Assembly: GCA_001899765.1 (NCBI GenBank)
Contig: MKWM01000015.1
Coordinates: forward strand, 1 to 64,000
DNA: 64,000 nt
Source: Thiobacillus sp. 63-78
Lineage (GTDB): Bacteria; Pseudomonadota; Gammaproteobacteria; Burkholderiales; Thiobacillaceae
Direction: 5' to 3'
Below, piece by piece: positions 48,836-56,775 of this stretch. A program made the translations under genes and the position numbers. The notes beneath the pieces were generated by a model that was not told the origin of the DNA, did not search any database, and was given only the letters and a program-made list of their open reading frames with translations. Each line of letters begins with the position of its first letter. Positions within the stretch are counted from its first letter, which is position 1.

Positions 48836-49717
48836 GTCATCTCGCTCGATCGGCAGTGTCTCGTCGTTCGCCCACTCATGCATCGAGTTATCGTAGACAG
48901 CAACATTCGGATACTCGAGTTGGTGCAGTAAAAAAGCGTCCAGCGTCGCCGCGATGCCGCCGCCGCAATAAACCAGTACACGCTTTGATGGCTCCGCGCC
49001 GGCCTGCGTGAACGCTGCACCAACGACATCTGCACTCTTAAGCGTGAGGGAGTGTTCTTCGATCAGCGAAAGCGCGGGCACGTTGACACTTCCAGGGACG
49101 CGCCCGGGGCGCCCATACCGCGGGTTGTCGCCGCTGTGCAGGTCAGGTGCGAGCGCGTTGATCATGCACGCACGCGGATCGCCAATGGCCGCCTTCACTT
49201 CATCCTTCCCGATGAAAATCTCGTGGCGCGGCTTGGTTACGAGCGTTGCCGGCGGATAGCACGTCTCGATCGTTTCCGTCGGCCGCCCTTCTGCGATCCA
49301 TTTGTCGAAGCCGCCGTTGAGAATTGCGGCATTATCGAAACCAACGTACCGAAGCATCCACCATAGGCGCGTTGCCCACTGCATCCGTTTTCGCGAGTAG
49401 AGGACGACATGAGAGCCTGTGCCGATGCCTTTCTCAGCGAAGCGAACGGCGAGAGTTTCAACATTCGGTAAGGTGAAACGAAACTTGCTCGAACTGTCAG
49501 AGAGTTCCTCTTGCAAATCGAGAAAAGCGGACCCCGGTATATGCGCTCTTTCGTATTCGGCACGACCGCTCTCCACGCGGTACGGCCTGCCGGTTCCAAT
49601 TTCGTCATGGAGAAACGTTGTGCAATCAAAAACCCGCAGATGGGAATCGCCGAGACTATTCGCCAGCCACTCGGTTTCGACGATTGCACCGGGGTTTGCA
49701 TATCGCGTCGCGCTCAT
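48830..49717 (-). CDS. Two-domain rhodanese sulfurtransferase
   Basis: A 295-residue protein with two rhodanese domains. The first (WLANSLGDSHLRVFDCTTFL; HIPGSAFLDLQ; YSRKRMQWATRLWWMLRYVG) lacks the catalytic Cys. The second (GRVPGSVNVPALSLIE) has the active loop VYCGGGIAATLDAFLL with the sulfur-carrying Cys. It moves sulfur from thiosulfate or 3-mercaptopyruvate to cyanide or a thiol. It is an integron cassette gene bounded by attC sites. Confidence 0.92.
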   Translation of the reverse strand: MSATRYANPGAIVETEWLANSLGDSHLRVFDCTTFLHDEIGTGRPYRVESGRAEYERAHIPGSAFLDLQEELSDSSSKFRFTLPNVETLAVRFAEKGIGTGSHVVLYSRKRMQWATRLWWMLRYVGFDNAAILNGGFDKWIAEGRPTETIETCYPPATLVTKPRHEIFIGKDEVKAAIGDPRACMINALAPDLHSGDNPRYGRPGRVPGSVNVPALSLIEEHSLTLKSADVVGAAFTQAGAEPSKRVLVYCGGGIAATLDAFLLHQLEYPNVAVYDNSMHEWANDETLPIERDDA

Positions 49718-50094
49718 AAAGCTTCCTTTCCGCTTCGTGGTGATGTTGTATAACGTTCAACTTGAGAGGCCGGACACAAGGGGTGCGCAGCCCCGCTTGT
49801 GTCCGGTCCCCTCGAAGTTGTTGTTATCCACTCTTGCTCAGTGTTCGTGCATGCTTCAGGCGCGGTTGCATTTAGCATGGTCGAACAATAGAACACGAAA
49901 ATAATCTTAAAACTGGGTTTCTGCACTTCAGGCACGAGCAGAATTTGGCCGCATCGATCCCAATCGACGCTATAGCTCTTCGGTGTAGGGGCTGAGAAAA
50001 ATGTGGTCTCGATCACAGCTTGTTGTGCGGATGCCTCGAAGGGCAAGAAGCAGATGAGTACAGGCGCGAAACAAATAGTTCGAGCTATCTTCAT
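49714..50094 (-). CDS. Small exported protein whose frame runs through attC
   Basis: A 126-codon frame with a clear signal peptide (MKIARTICFAPVLICFLPFE, then ASAQQ). The mature part, VIETTFFSAPTPKSYSVDWD onward, has cysteines at CGQILLVPEV, FYCSTML and EACTNTEQ. No family is recognised. After about residue 88 the frame crosses the attC site at 49748-49829 and ends over the rhodanese start, so the natural C-terminus may be lost or recruited from attC. Confidence 0.6.
   Translation of the reverse strand: MKIARTICFAPVLICFLPFEASAQQAVIETTFFSAPTPKSYSVDWDRCGQILLVPEVQKPSFKIIFVFYCSTMLNATAPEACTNTEQEWITTTSRGPDTSGAAHPLCPASQVERYTTSPRSGKEAL
49748..49829 (-). other. attC site (82 bp)
   Basis: GTATAAC and GTTATCC cores. 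The inner palindrome has perfect arms GGCCGGACACAAG and CTTGTGTCCGG around GGGGTGCGCAGCCCCG, itself a small hairpin. It separates the small exported-protein cassette from the rhodanese cassette. Confidence 0.9.
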
Positions 50095-50238
50095 TTAAGC
50101 GCGCTAACGTAGAGCTAACCGGCTCGCCAACAGGTTTGCCTCCTCGGTATTACATCGGTCATCCATGCCGGAGCTCAGAAAGATTGGCTTGAACATCCAG
50201 GCGCGTCCCGGTATCGGCGGCATAGCAAGGGACAGCCG

Positions 50239-50295
50239 AGCTAACAGCCACCGGTGCGCCGCTTGCGACGCGTCCGGTGCACTGCAGTGTTGGGC
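50239..50295 (-). other. attC site (57 bp)
   Basis: AGCTAAC and GTTGGGC cores; arms AGCCACCGG and CCGGTGCACT around GCGCCGCTTGCGACGC. It lies just left of the nuclease-like cassette gene. Extra CTAAC motifs at 50102 and 50113 suggest an older site between it and the exported-protein gene. Confidence 0.9.
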
Positions 50296-50302
50296 ATCGT
50301 TG

Positions 50303-50923
50303 TCACAGAACACGAATGTTCTCCTCGAACTGACGTTCGTCACGTGACCTTTCGAATACCTCCCAGAGTGCCGTGCCATGCGCATCCCATTGCGGATGCG
50401 ACGCCTTCTGATTCTTGTATTCGCTGAAACGCCGGTAGATGAACGCAAGAACGTCTGGCCAGAGAACTTGCGGAACCAGAGGATACCGGGCTGCTACGTC
50501 CGGATTGACCTCACGACCGAGACACATTAGCGAGACGTAATAGAGCTGGCTTTGATAGTGGCCTGTCTCGTATAGGGATTGGGCCGCCAAGTCCGCCTCG
50601 ATTTTTGGAAAGGCGCCGACTGCGCGAAACACGCGCAGCATGTTTTGACGCTCCGGGCTCGTCCAAGGTCCGTTCAGTGCGCAGCGCCCGCTTTTTACCT
50701 CAGCAATGGCGATGAACGACTTCTCGTGCACCCTCGTAAAGCGAGGCTCATCCTTCATGGGGCGATGAAGGTTCTCGGCACGGTAGGGCAAACGAATGCC
50801 CAATACATCAACGTCGGTCTCTTGATTTCTGCCGCAATCTGGATGGACGACGAAATTCGGAATGGTCAGAAAGCCGTTCAAGCGCAAATACCAATACGCG
50901 AGTTGTTCTGAGCTTATGTCCAT
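50303..50923 (-). CDS. PD-(D/E)XK nuclease-like cassette protein
   Basis: A 206-residue protein from the ATG at 50923. HPDCGRNQETDVDVLGIRLP supplies an Asp, and KSFIAIAEVKSGRCALNGPW supplies the E-V-K of the PD-(D/E)XK nuclease superfamily. The rest is helical (LWPDVLAFIYRRFSEYKNQK). The motif pattern suggests a DNA-cutting or repair-type enzyme, possibly part of defence, but no specific family was recognised. No methylase accompanies it in the cassette. Confidence 0.65.
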   Translation of the reverse strand: MDISSEQLAYWYLRLNGFLTIPNFVVHPDCGRNQETDVDVLGIRLPYRAENLHRPMKDEPRFTRVHEKSFIAIAEVKSGRCALNGPWTSPERQNMLRVFRAVGAFPKIEADLAAQSLYETGHYQSQLYYVSLMCLGREVNPDVAARYPLVPQVLWPDVLAFIYRRFSEYKNQKASHPQWDAHGTALWEVFERSRDERQFEENIRVL

Positions 50924-50943
50924 AAATTGACCGCGGCTACGAC

Positions 50944-51015
50944 GCCCAACGTTTGCGCTCAGGCGCCCGGAAGGAGCGTAGCGACTGACGGGTCGCCTGG
51001 AGCGCATTGTTGGGC
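50944..51015 (-). other. attC site (72 bp)
   Basis: GCCCAAC and GTTGGGC cores are exact inverses. Arms GCGCTCAGGCG and CGCCTGGAGCGC, with an inner GGAGCGTAGCGACTGACGGG, complete the site. Confidence 0.93.
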
Positions 51016-51016
51016 T

Positions 51017-51409
51017 TCATGAACACGTCACCTCTGCTCGGTCATTGCGGTGAACCACAGAAACCCACCGCTCATTTTCAAAAGAGAATCTCACCTCTAC
51101 TCCACCCGCACTCAATTCTTGTGTGAGTAAGACCAGACAAGCTCCTTTAATGTGGCATTTTGACCCGATGTCCTCCAAGCCAAACTCGAAGCCCGCCTCG
51201 TTTGATTTCTCGGGCGCCCCCTCAGACCTGCGCCAAAAGATTAGGAACGGCTCAAAGTAGAGGCGATACCACGCGCCTTCAAAACACATGTGTGTGATGT
51301 ACGCTCTGTCTTCGATGATGCCTTCATGCCGATAGTCTTGGCACAGAAACGCCTCGCACCGCTTCCCCTCAATTTGTGGCACATCACCATTTATGTACAG
51401 CTCATCCAT
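51017..51409 (-). CDS. Hypothetical integron cassette protein
   Basis: A 130-residue soluble protein: MDELYINGDVPQIEGKRCEA, EDRAYITHMCFEGAWYRLYF, FLIFWRRSEGAPEKSNEAGF and VRFSFENERWVSVVHRNDRA. Predicted mainly beta-strand. No family recognised. Bounded on both sides by complete attC sites, so it is a cassette gene. Confidence 0.72.
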   Translation of the reverse strand: MDELYINGDVPQIEGKRCEAFLCQDYRHEGIIEDRAYITHMCFEGAWYRLYFEPFLIFWRRSEGAPEKSNEAGFEFGLEDIGSKCHIKGACLVLLTQELSAGGVEVRFSFENERWVSVVHRNDRAEVTCS

Positions 51410-51428
51410 GGGTCATTGCTTCCTGTTA

Positions 51429-51485
51429 GCCCAACGCTAGAGTTAAGCGGCGGCGAAGCCGTCCGCCTTGAACGAGTTGTTAGCC
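51429..51485 (-). other. attC site (57 bp)
   Basis: GCCCAAC and GTTAGCC cores; arms AGTTAAGCGGCGG and CCGTCCGCCTTGAAC around a CGAAG turn. Typical size and layout. Confidence 0.92.
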
Positions 51486-51539
51486 GGCAGCGGAACTCAA
51501 GAGCGTGCAAAAATACGCCGATTGATGTTGAGGTGAACC

Positions 51540-52064
51540 ATGCACAGCTTTGATGAACTTGCCTCCCGGTGCGCCGCTTTTACCCTTGCAAGCTTGCAGG
51601 ATGCGAACGAGCGAACCGTTGAAGCGCTGCAAACCAGTGGCGCCACCTCGCTCGTTAAAACACTACAGATGATACAGCTGCAGAAAGTGATCTTGGCGGT
51701 TGGAATGTTCTCGATCTTTGAAGCGAGCTTACAGGACCGTTTTGGCTGCAGCGACGGCTTCCGTGAGGCCGGGCAAATCTTAGATCAACAAGGTGAGACC
51801 GAGCTGAAGGAAAAGTTCTCCAATCTCGCCGCAGCCATCAATGTACTCAAGCATGGCAAGGGCCGCAGCTACGATGCTCTTGTGGCGAAGGCTGAGACCC
51901 TACCATTTCGCGTAAAGATGCCCGACGAGGCGTTTTTCTTTGAGGGTGACGTTTCCGAGGTCTCAACTCTTGTCGAAGTAGACGATGAATTCGTACAGCG
52001 GTGCGGCAACGTAATTGACCAAGTATCTCAAGTCTTGCGCAGGGCACGCCCGGACTTTTTCTGA
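51540..52064 (+). CDS. Hypothetical cassette protein in reverse orientation (HEPN-like?)
   Basis: A 174-residue helical protein encoded opposite to the other cassette genes: LASRCAAFTLASLQDANERT, ILAVGMFSIFEASLQDRFGC and AAINVLKHGKGRSYDALVAK. The LKHGKG(R)S segment and all-helical pattern recall HEPN-type RNases, but no full R-x4-6-H motif can be confirmed. The flanking attC sites at 51.43 and 52.09 kb show it is a cassette gene; it probably has its own promoter in the 54 bases upstream. Confidence 0.65.
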   Translation: MHSFDELASRCAAFTLASLQDANERTVEALQTSGATSLVKTLQMIQLQKVILAVGMFSIFEASLQDRFGCSDGFREAGQILDQQGETELKEKFSNLAAAINVLKHGKGRSYDALVAKAETLPFRVKMPDEAFFFEGDVSEVSTLVEVDDEFVQRCGNVIDQVSQVLRRARPDFF

Positions 52065-52089
52065 CAATTTAGCGGCGCATGCTCTTAAA

Positions 52090-52156
52090 GGCTAACGTTT
52101 GAATTGAGCGGCCTGCGCGGCTTTTCGCGCAGGTCCGCTCGAATGATGGGTTCGGC
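52090..52156 (-). other. attC site (67 bp)
   Basis: GGCTAAC and GTTCGGC cores; arms TTGAGCGGCCTGCGCG and CGCGCAGGTCCGCTCGAA around GCTTTT. It lies left of the AbiU2-like gene. Confidence 0.88.
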
Positions 52157-52162
52157 CTCGGC

Positions 52163-52708
52163 TCACTTGAGCGCTCTCAGCAACTTCAACGTAGCCTCAC
52201 CAAGCCGCCCATCACGAGGAATTCCGATAGCACCTTGATGAGGAGCACCGGCAAGTTGTTCAATGAATGTAGCGGCGTCGTAAATGATGCGGCGGACTTC
52301 ATTCCAGGTGATATTGAGTGGAGAGAAGACATCTTTCTCAGAGAGGCGGGCATCAATGTGAGCGACGGTCTTGTGGCGCACGGTGACAAGCGGAGCTGCC
52401 CGATTTGCCAATGCCGTATAGCTCGACTCAATATCTTGAAACTTCGTTGGGTCTGTTTCTTCTCGGATGAGCGCTAGGTAGGTTGGCAATGATGAAGAGT
52501 CGGAACGTTTGTCAAAGAGGTGCGCCAAGTAGATGAAGCATGCCGTGTAATGAGCATCTTGTGACGCGCGGAAGAAGTCACTGTGCTCGTTCATTGAGCG
52601 GAAAAACTGAGGCTTGGCGTCACTCATTTGTGCCCACCAGACGTCGTAGTGAGTTTTCGCGCCCGTCGCCGAGCTAACCAAATCAGCAAGTACCTTCGAG
52701 CGGTTCAT
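52163..52708 (-). CDS. AbiU2-like protein (possible abortive-infection HEPN)
   Basis: A 181-residue protein from the ATG at 52708; a GTG at 52741 would add 11 residues but overlaps attC. It reads YDVWWAQMSDAKPQFFRSMN, DAHYTACFIYLAHLFDKRSD, then VTVRHKTVAHIDARLSEKDV, and ends in a C-terminal helix. The RHKxVAHxD segment and helical layout resemble the AbiU2 domain of phage-exclusion proteins. The match is from memory. It is the first complete cassette gene next to the integrase end. Confidence 0.62.
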   Translation of the reverse strand: MNRSKVLADLVSSATGAKTHYDVWWAQMSDAKPQFFRSMNEHSDFFRASQDAHYTACFIYLAHLFDKRSDSSSLPTYLALIREETDPTKFQDIESSYTALANRAAPLVTVRHKTVAHIDARLSEKDVFSPLNITWNEVRRIIYDAATFIEQLAGAPHQGAIGIPRDGRLGEATLKLLRALK

Positions 52709-52740
52709 GTAGAGGCCGAACGTGTTCGAGTTGAGTACCA

Positions 52741-52801
52741 CCCCGAAGGGGCGTAAGCCGGGAGCGAAGCGAGCGGTGTGTGCTCCAACGAGGCGTTAGG
52801 C
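52741..52801 (-). other. Partial or divergent attC site
   Basis: The right core GTTAGGC (52795-52801) is good. ACCCCGAAGGGG, GGAGCGAAGCGAGC and TGTGCTCC make internal stems. No RYYYAAC core is seen on the left, where the AbiU2-like gene begins. Confidence 0.58.
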
Positions 52802-53093
52802 GCAGATGGCCATGTATCCACTGGACTGGTTTGGATCACGCTTTTCCCTTCCTTCGACTCGGGCCGCTCTGTTGGAAAGAAACGTCCCCCCGCAATATTG
52901 TTATGTGGCGCGAAGCGTAGTCCACGTCGTCCGCATCAACGGCTTTGTGTTATGCGGCGAACGTTGCATACGCTTCGCTCAATAGCATTTTTAACGGCCA
53001 CCGTAAATTCACCAATTTCCATTCCACCTCATCAGTTGTCGGTGGCTGAAACATGCTCGCGAAGACCGCTCACGCGTGCGCATGGCTATCTGA
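52802..53093. other. Integrase-proximal region without a supported gene
   Basis: About 290 bases between the last attC and the attI core. It contains core-like heptamers GTTATGT (52900-52906) and GTTATGC (52949-52955) around GCGCGAAGCGTAGTCCACG, suggesting one or more decayed gene-less cassettes. No open frame here has a convincing start. Confidence 0.5.
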
Positions 53094-53151
53094 GCTTAAC
53101 GTGCAATATACACCTTGAAAGGTGTATATATAAGTTCATATAAGGTGTATA
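53094..53151. other. Candidate attI site and palindromic element
   Basis: The core GCTTAAC (inverse GTTAAGC, a full GTTRRRY match) at 53094-53100 is followed by a perfect palindrome with arms ATATACACCTT and AAGGTGTATAT around GA (53106-53129), then a third direct copy AAGGTGTATA at 53142-53151. Integrase-binding repeats next to a core site are what an attI should have. The AT-rich stretch from here to 53215 probably also holds the intI promoter and the cassette promoter. Confidence 0.65.
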
Positions 53152-53215
53152 AAACCGGAACAAACTTCATAATATCTTTGATTTATATGATTTATCGCTA
53201 TTAGTTAGGGGGCAT

Positions 53216-54194
53216 ATGTTTCCAGCAGATATACTTTCCTCCCCCCAAACTGCTCGACCAAGTGCGCGACCGGGTCCGGGTCAAGCATTACAGCATTCGC
53301 ACCGAGACGCAATATGTGCAGTGGATCCGGCGGTTCATCCTGTTTCACGGCAAGCGCCATCCGCGTGATCTTGGGGCGCCGGAGGTCGAGGCGTTTCTGA
53401 CGCATCTTGCGGTGGAGGGCAATGTGGCGGCGGCGACGCAGAATCAGGCTTTGTCGGCGCTGCTTTTTCTGTACCGCGAGGTGCTGGGAATCGAGTTGCC
53501 CTGGCTCGACAAGCTGACGCGCGCGAAGCGCCCACAGCGCTTGCCGGTGGTGCTGACGCGCGACGAGGTGCGGGCGGTGCTGGGGAAGATGGACGGTGTT
53601 TACGGTCTGCTGGCGCGTCTGCTGTACGGTACGGGGATGCGCTTGATGGAGGTGATCCGCTTGCGGGTGAAGGATGTGGAGTTCACCCGCGGCGAGATCG
53701 TGGTGCGCGATGGCAAGGGGGCGAAGGATCGGGTGACCATGCTGCCCGAATCGGTCAAGGCCGATTTGCGGGCTCATCTGGCGCGGCGGCGCGATCTGTT
53801 CGAGCAGGACAGGCGGGTGGGCAAGGCCGCGGTTTATCTGCCGGATGCACTGGCACACAAATACCCGAACGCATCGACGGAGTGGGGCTGGCAGTATGTG
53901 TTTCCCTCGGGCAGCTATTCGATCGATCCGCGCAGCGGCGAGGAGCGCCGGCATCATCTCGACGAAAAGCTGCTGCAGCGCGCGATGAAACGGGCGGTGC
54001 AGGCGGCGGACCTGGCCAAACCGGCGACGCCGCATACGCTGCGGCATTCGTTCGCCACGCATCTGCTGGAGCGCGGGCAGGACATTCGCACGATTCAGGA
54101 ACTGCTGGGCCACAAGGATGTGGCGACGACGATGATTTACACGCATGTATTGAACAAGGGCGGGCATGGGGTGTTGAGCCCGCTGGATATGTGA
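53216..54194 (+). CDS. intI: Integron integrase IntI (frame interrupted near the start)
   Basis: A tyrosine recombinase of 310 residues from the GTG at 53262. The catalytic set is Arg127 ([12 protein letters not shown]), His258/Arg261 ([12 protein letters not shown]), His284 and Tyr293 ([17 protein letters not shown]). The IntI-specific extra domain [20 protein letters not shown] is present, which separates it from XerC/D and phage integrases. Codons before 53262 (PKLLDQ) also match IntI, but the only ATG, at 53216 after AGGGGG, is out of frame unless one C is removed from the CCCCCC run at 53241-53246. It reads away from the cassette array. Confidence 0.92.
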
Positions 54195-54209
54195 ACCGGT
54201 GTTTTCAGA

Positions 54210-54605
54210 TCAGACGGTTTTCACCTTGTATTTGACGCCCTTGTGGCCTTTCAGGTCGGCATCCTGCGTCCACAGGGTGGCCTGGCACGCCCGGGCGGTG
54301 AGCAGAATAATGCTGTCGGCCATGGGAAGTTGGTGTTTGGCCGAGTAAAGCGCGGCAGCCAGCGCGGTGTCGGCATTGAGGCCAACGATTTCGCCCCGTG
54401 CCATGAAGTCGGCTGCCTGGTGGGCTGCCGGTTCGCCACGCAATAGCGCGACACGCTTGCAGACCTCGAAGACGGAAAGGCTGGGCACGATGAGGGATTC
54501 CGTGGCTTCGAGAATGGGAGCGAAGAAATCGGCATTGCTGCCGTTGGCGAAATATTCCAGCCAGCCGCAGGAATCGACCACGTTTATGCCCTTTGGGGCA
54601 TTCAT
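54210..54605 (-). CDS. vapC: VapC-type PIN-domain ribonuclease toxin
   Basis: A 131-residue PIN protein: VVDSCGWLEYFANGSNADFF has the first Asp, VPSLSVFEVCKRVALLRGEP the conserved Glu, and PMADSIILLTARACQATLWT plus TQDADLKGHKGV the last acidic residues. It would cleave RNA. The ATG at 54605 overlaps the antitoxin stop (ATGA). It converges on intI, 15 bases away. Confidence 0.92.
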   Translation of the reverse strand: MNAPKGINVVDSCGWLEYFANGSNADFFAPILEATESLIVPSLSVFEVCKRVALLRGEPAAHQAADFMARGEIVGLNADTALAAALYSAKHQLPMADSIILLTARACQATLWTQDADLKGHKGVKYKVKTV

Positions 54606-54808
54606 ACGCGGTCGTCCTCGCGCTCGATATGGGTATCGATCCCAGGCAGAAAACCGCGCGCGGCGGTGATAGGCTGCTCGGGAATCAGCTCGATGTGGTC
54701 GCCCTGGATGCGCGCCCTGAGTTTCTGGCCGGGCTGGAGGTTGAGCTGACGGCGCAGGTCGCGTGGGATGACGACTTGAAATTTGGGGGAGACGGTGATC
54801 GTTGTCAT
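54602..54808 (-). CDS. vapB: AbrB/VapB-type antitoxin
   Basis: A 68-residue swapped-hairpin AbrB protein: TITVSPKFQVVIPRDLRRQL, then LQPGQKLRARIQGDHIELIP and a charged toxin-binding tail. It binds its own promoter and neutralises the PIN toxin. The order antitoxin then toxin with a 4-base overlap is the usual vapBC layout. Confidence 0.93.
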   Translation of the reverse strand: MTTITVSPKFQVVIPRDLRRQLNLQPGQKLRARIQGDHIELIPEQPITAARGFLPGIDTHIEREDDRV

Positions 54809-54844
54809 GCAATACTCCTTTCGTATGACGTTACAATATCGTAA

Positions 54845-55830
<986 letters not shown>

Positions 55831-55857
55831 GGTGGGTGGCCTGTGAGAACCGTTGCG

Positions 55858-56065
55858 CCGTTCGTGGTGAGCCCTTCGATGAACTCAGGACAGGCTTGTC
55901 GAACCACCTTGGTCATGACCGGGGAGAGCGTGTAGTCAGCCCTTCGACAGGCTCAGGGCGAACGGATTGGGGGTTAGGGTACTCGTTGAGTTGCTGCTTG
56001 GTGCTGGCCGTTGTCCCGTTCGTGGTGAGCCCTTCGATGAACTCAGGACAGGCTTGTCGAACCAC
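55858..56065. repeat. Cluster of CCCTTCGA-type dispersed repeats
   Basis: Two near-identical 50-bp direct copies (55858-55907 and 56016-56065) contain GAGCCCTTCGATGAACTCAG and GACAGGCTTGTCGAACCAC. A shorter related copy (AGCCCTTCGACAGGCTCAGG...) is at 55938-55966, and a variant follows at 56395. Each has internal dyad symmetry. The 248-base gap holds no gene. Confidence 0.85.
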
Positions 56066-56078
56066 ATTTTGGCAACCC

Positions 56079-56372
56079 TCAAATCTCTTTCTTGGATCTG
56101 TTATTGGACAGCCTTGTAATCTCGTCCCAGTCGCCGCATATCAATGCTTCCTTCTTGGCCCGGCTCCAACCTTTGATCTGCCGTTCGAAACTCAAGGCTT
56201 CAATTCGCGTTGAACATGCCTGGCTCCAGACCAGCTCAACCGGCAACCGCGTCGCAGTGTAGCCGCTGCACGTCCCTGTCACGTGTTCGCCGACTCGCCT
56301 GTCGAGATCATCCGTATGGCCTGCATAGTACGAGCCATCCGCGCAGTGCAGCAGATATACCCAGAATCCCAC
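56079..56372 (-). CDS. GIY-YIG nuclease family protein
   Basis: A 97-residue single GIY-YIG domain. VYLLHCADGSYYAGHTDDLD carries the (G/V)YL...YYAG motif and the DLDRRVGEH Arg, with CSTRIEALSFERQIKGWSRA supplying the conserved Glu. It resembles the YhbQ/UvrC-N branch. A DNA processing or repair role is likely. Confidence 0.93.
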   Translation of the reverse strand: MGFWVYLLHCADGSYYAGHTDDLDRRVGEHVTGTCSGYTATRLPVELVWSQACSTRIEALSFERQIKGWSRAKKEALICGDWDEITRLSNNRSKKEI

Positions 56373-56394
56373 GATCTTTCCTCCGGGCGATCTT

Positions 56395-56430
56395 TCAAGC
56401 CCGTTCGGGCTGAGCTTGTCGAAGCCCGGC
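56395..56430. repeat. Variant copy of the CCCTTCGA-type repeat
   Basis: TTCAAGCCCGTTCGGGCTGA and GCTTGTCGAAGCCCGGCC form a hairpin related to the copies at 55858 and 56016. It lies between the DUF4870-type and GIY-YIG genes. Confidence 0.7.
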
Positions 56431-56436
56431 CTCCCC

Positions 56437-56775
56437 TCAAAGTGGCATCGGCTTGCCGTCGTTCAGATTGAGCCAGCCCTTGGCGATACGGTAGATGAAC
56501 CAGATGCCGGCGACGCCGAGCACCAGCCAGCCGATCAGGATGATCCAGGTGAGGGCACCGAGGACGAACCACCCCACGCTCCACCAGAAGGTGCGGATCT
56601 GCCAGCGGAAGTGGCTTTCCATCCAGGTGCCCCGTGCGTCGTCGAGCTTGATGTAGTTCAGCACGATGGCGACGATGGCGGTGACGCCGGAAAACAGCGA
56701 CAGCGCATACAACGCATACGTCACGGTGTTCAGGGTTTTGAGGCTGGCGAGCTTGTCGTCGGTCGCGGTATCCAT
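56437..56775 (-). CDS. DUF4870-like membrane protein
   Basis: A 112-residue protein with three helices: TYALYALSLFSGVTAIVAIV, IRTFWWSVGWFVLGALTWII, and LIGWLVLGVAGIWFIYRIAK. The ESHFRWQIRTFWW and YRIAKGWLNLNDGKPMP motifs mark a common proteobacterial family of unknown function. It overlaps the M48 peptidase gene stop. Confidence 0.88.
   Translation of the reverse strand: MDTATDDKLASLKTLNTVTYALYALSLFSGVTAIVAIVLNYIKLDDARGTWMESHFRWQIRTFWWSVGWFVLGALTWIILIGWLVLGVAGIWFIYRIAKGWLNLNDGKPMPL

Noticed and set aside
44881-53100. The regularly spaced palindromes as a CRISPR array
   Set aside because: They differ in sequence and length, bound whole genes and carry GTTRRRY/RYYYAAC cores, which identifies attC sites.
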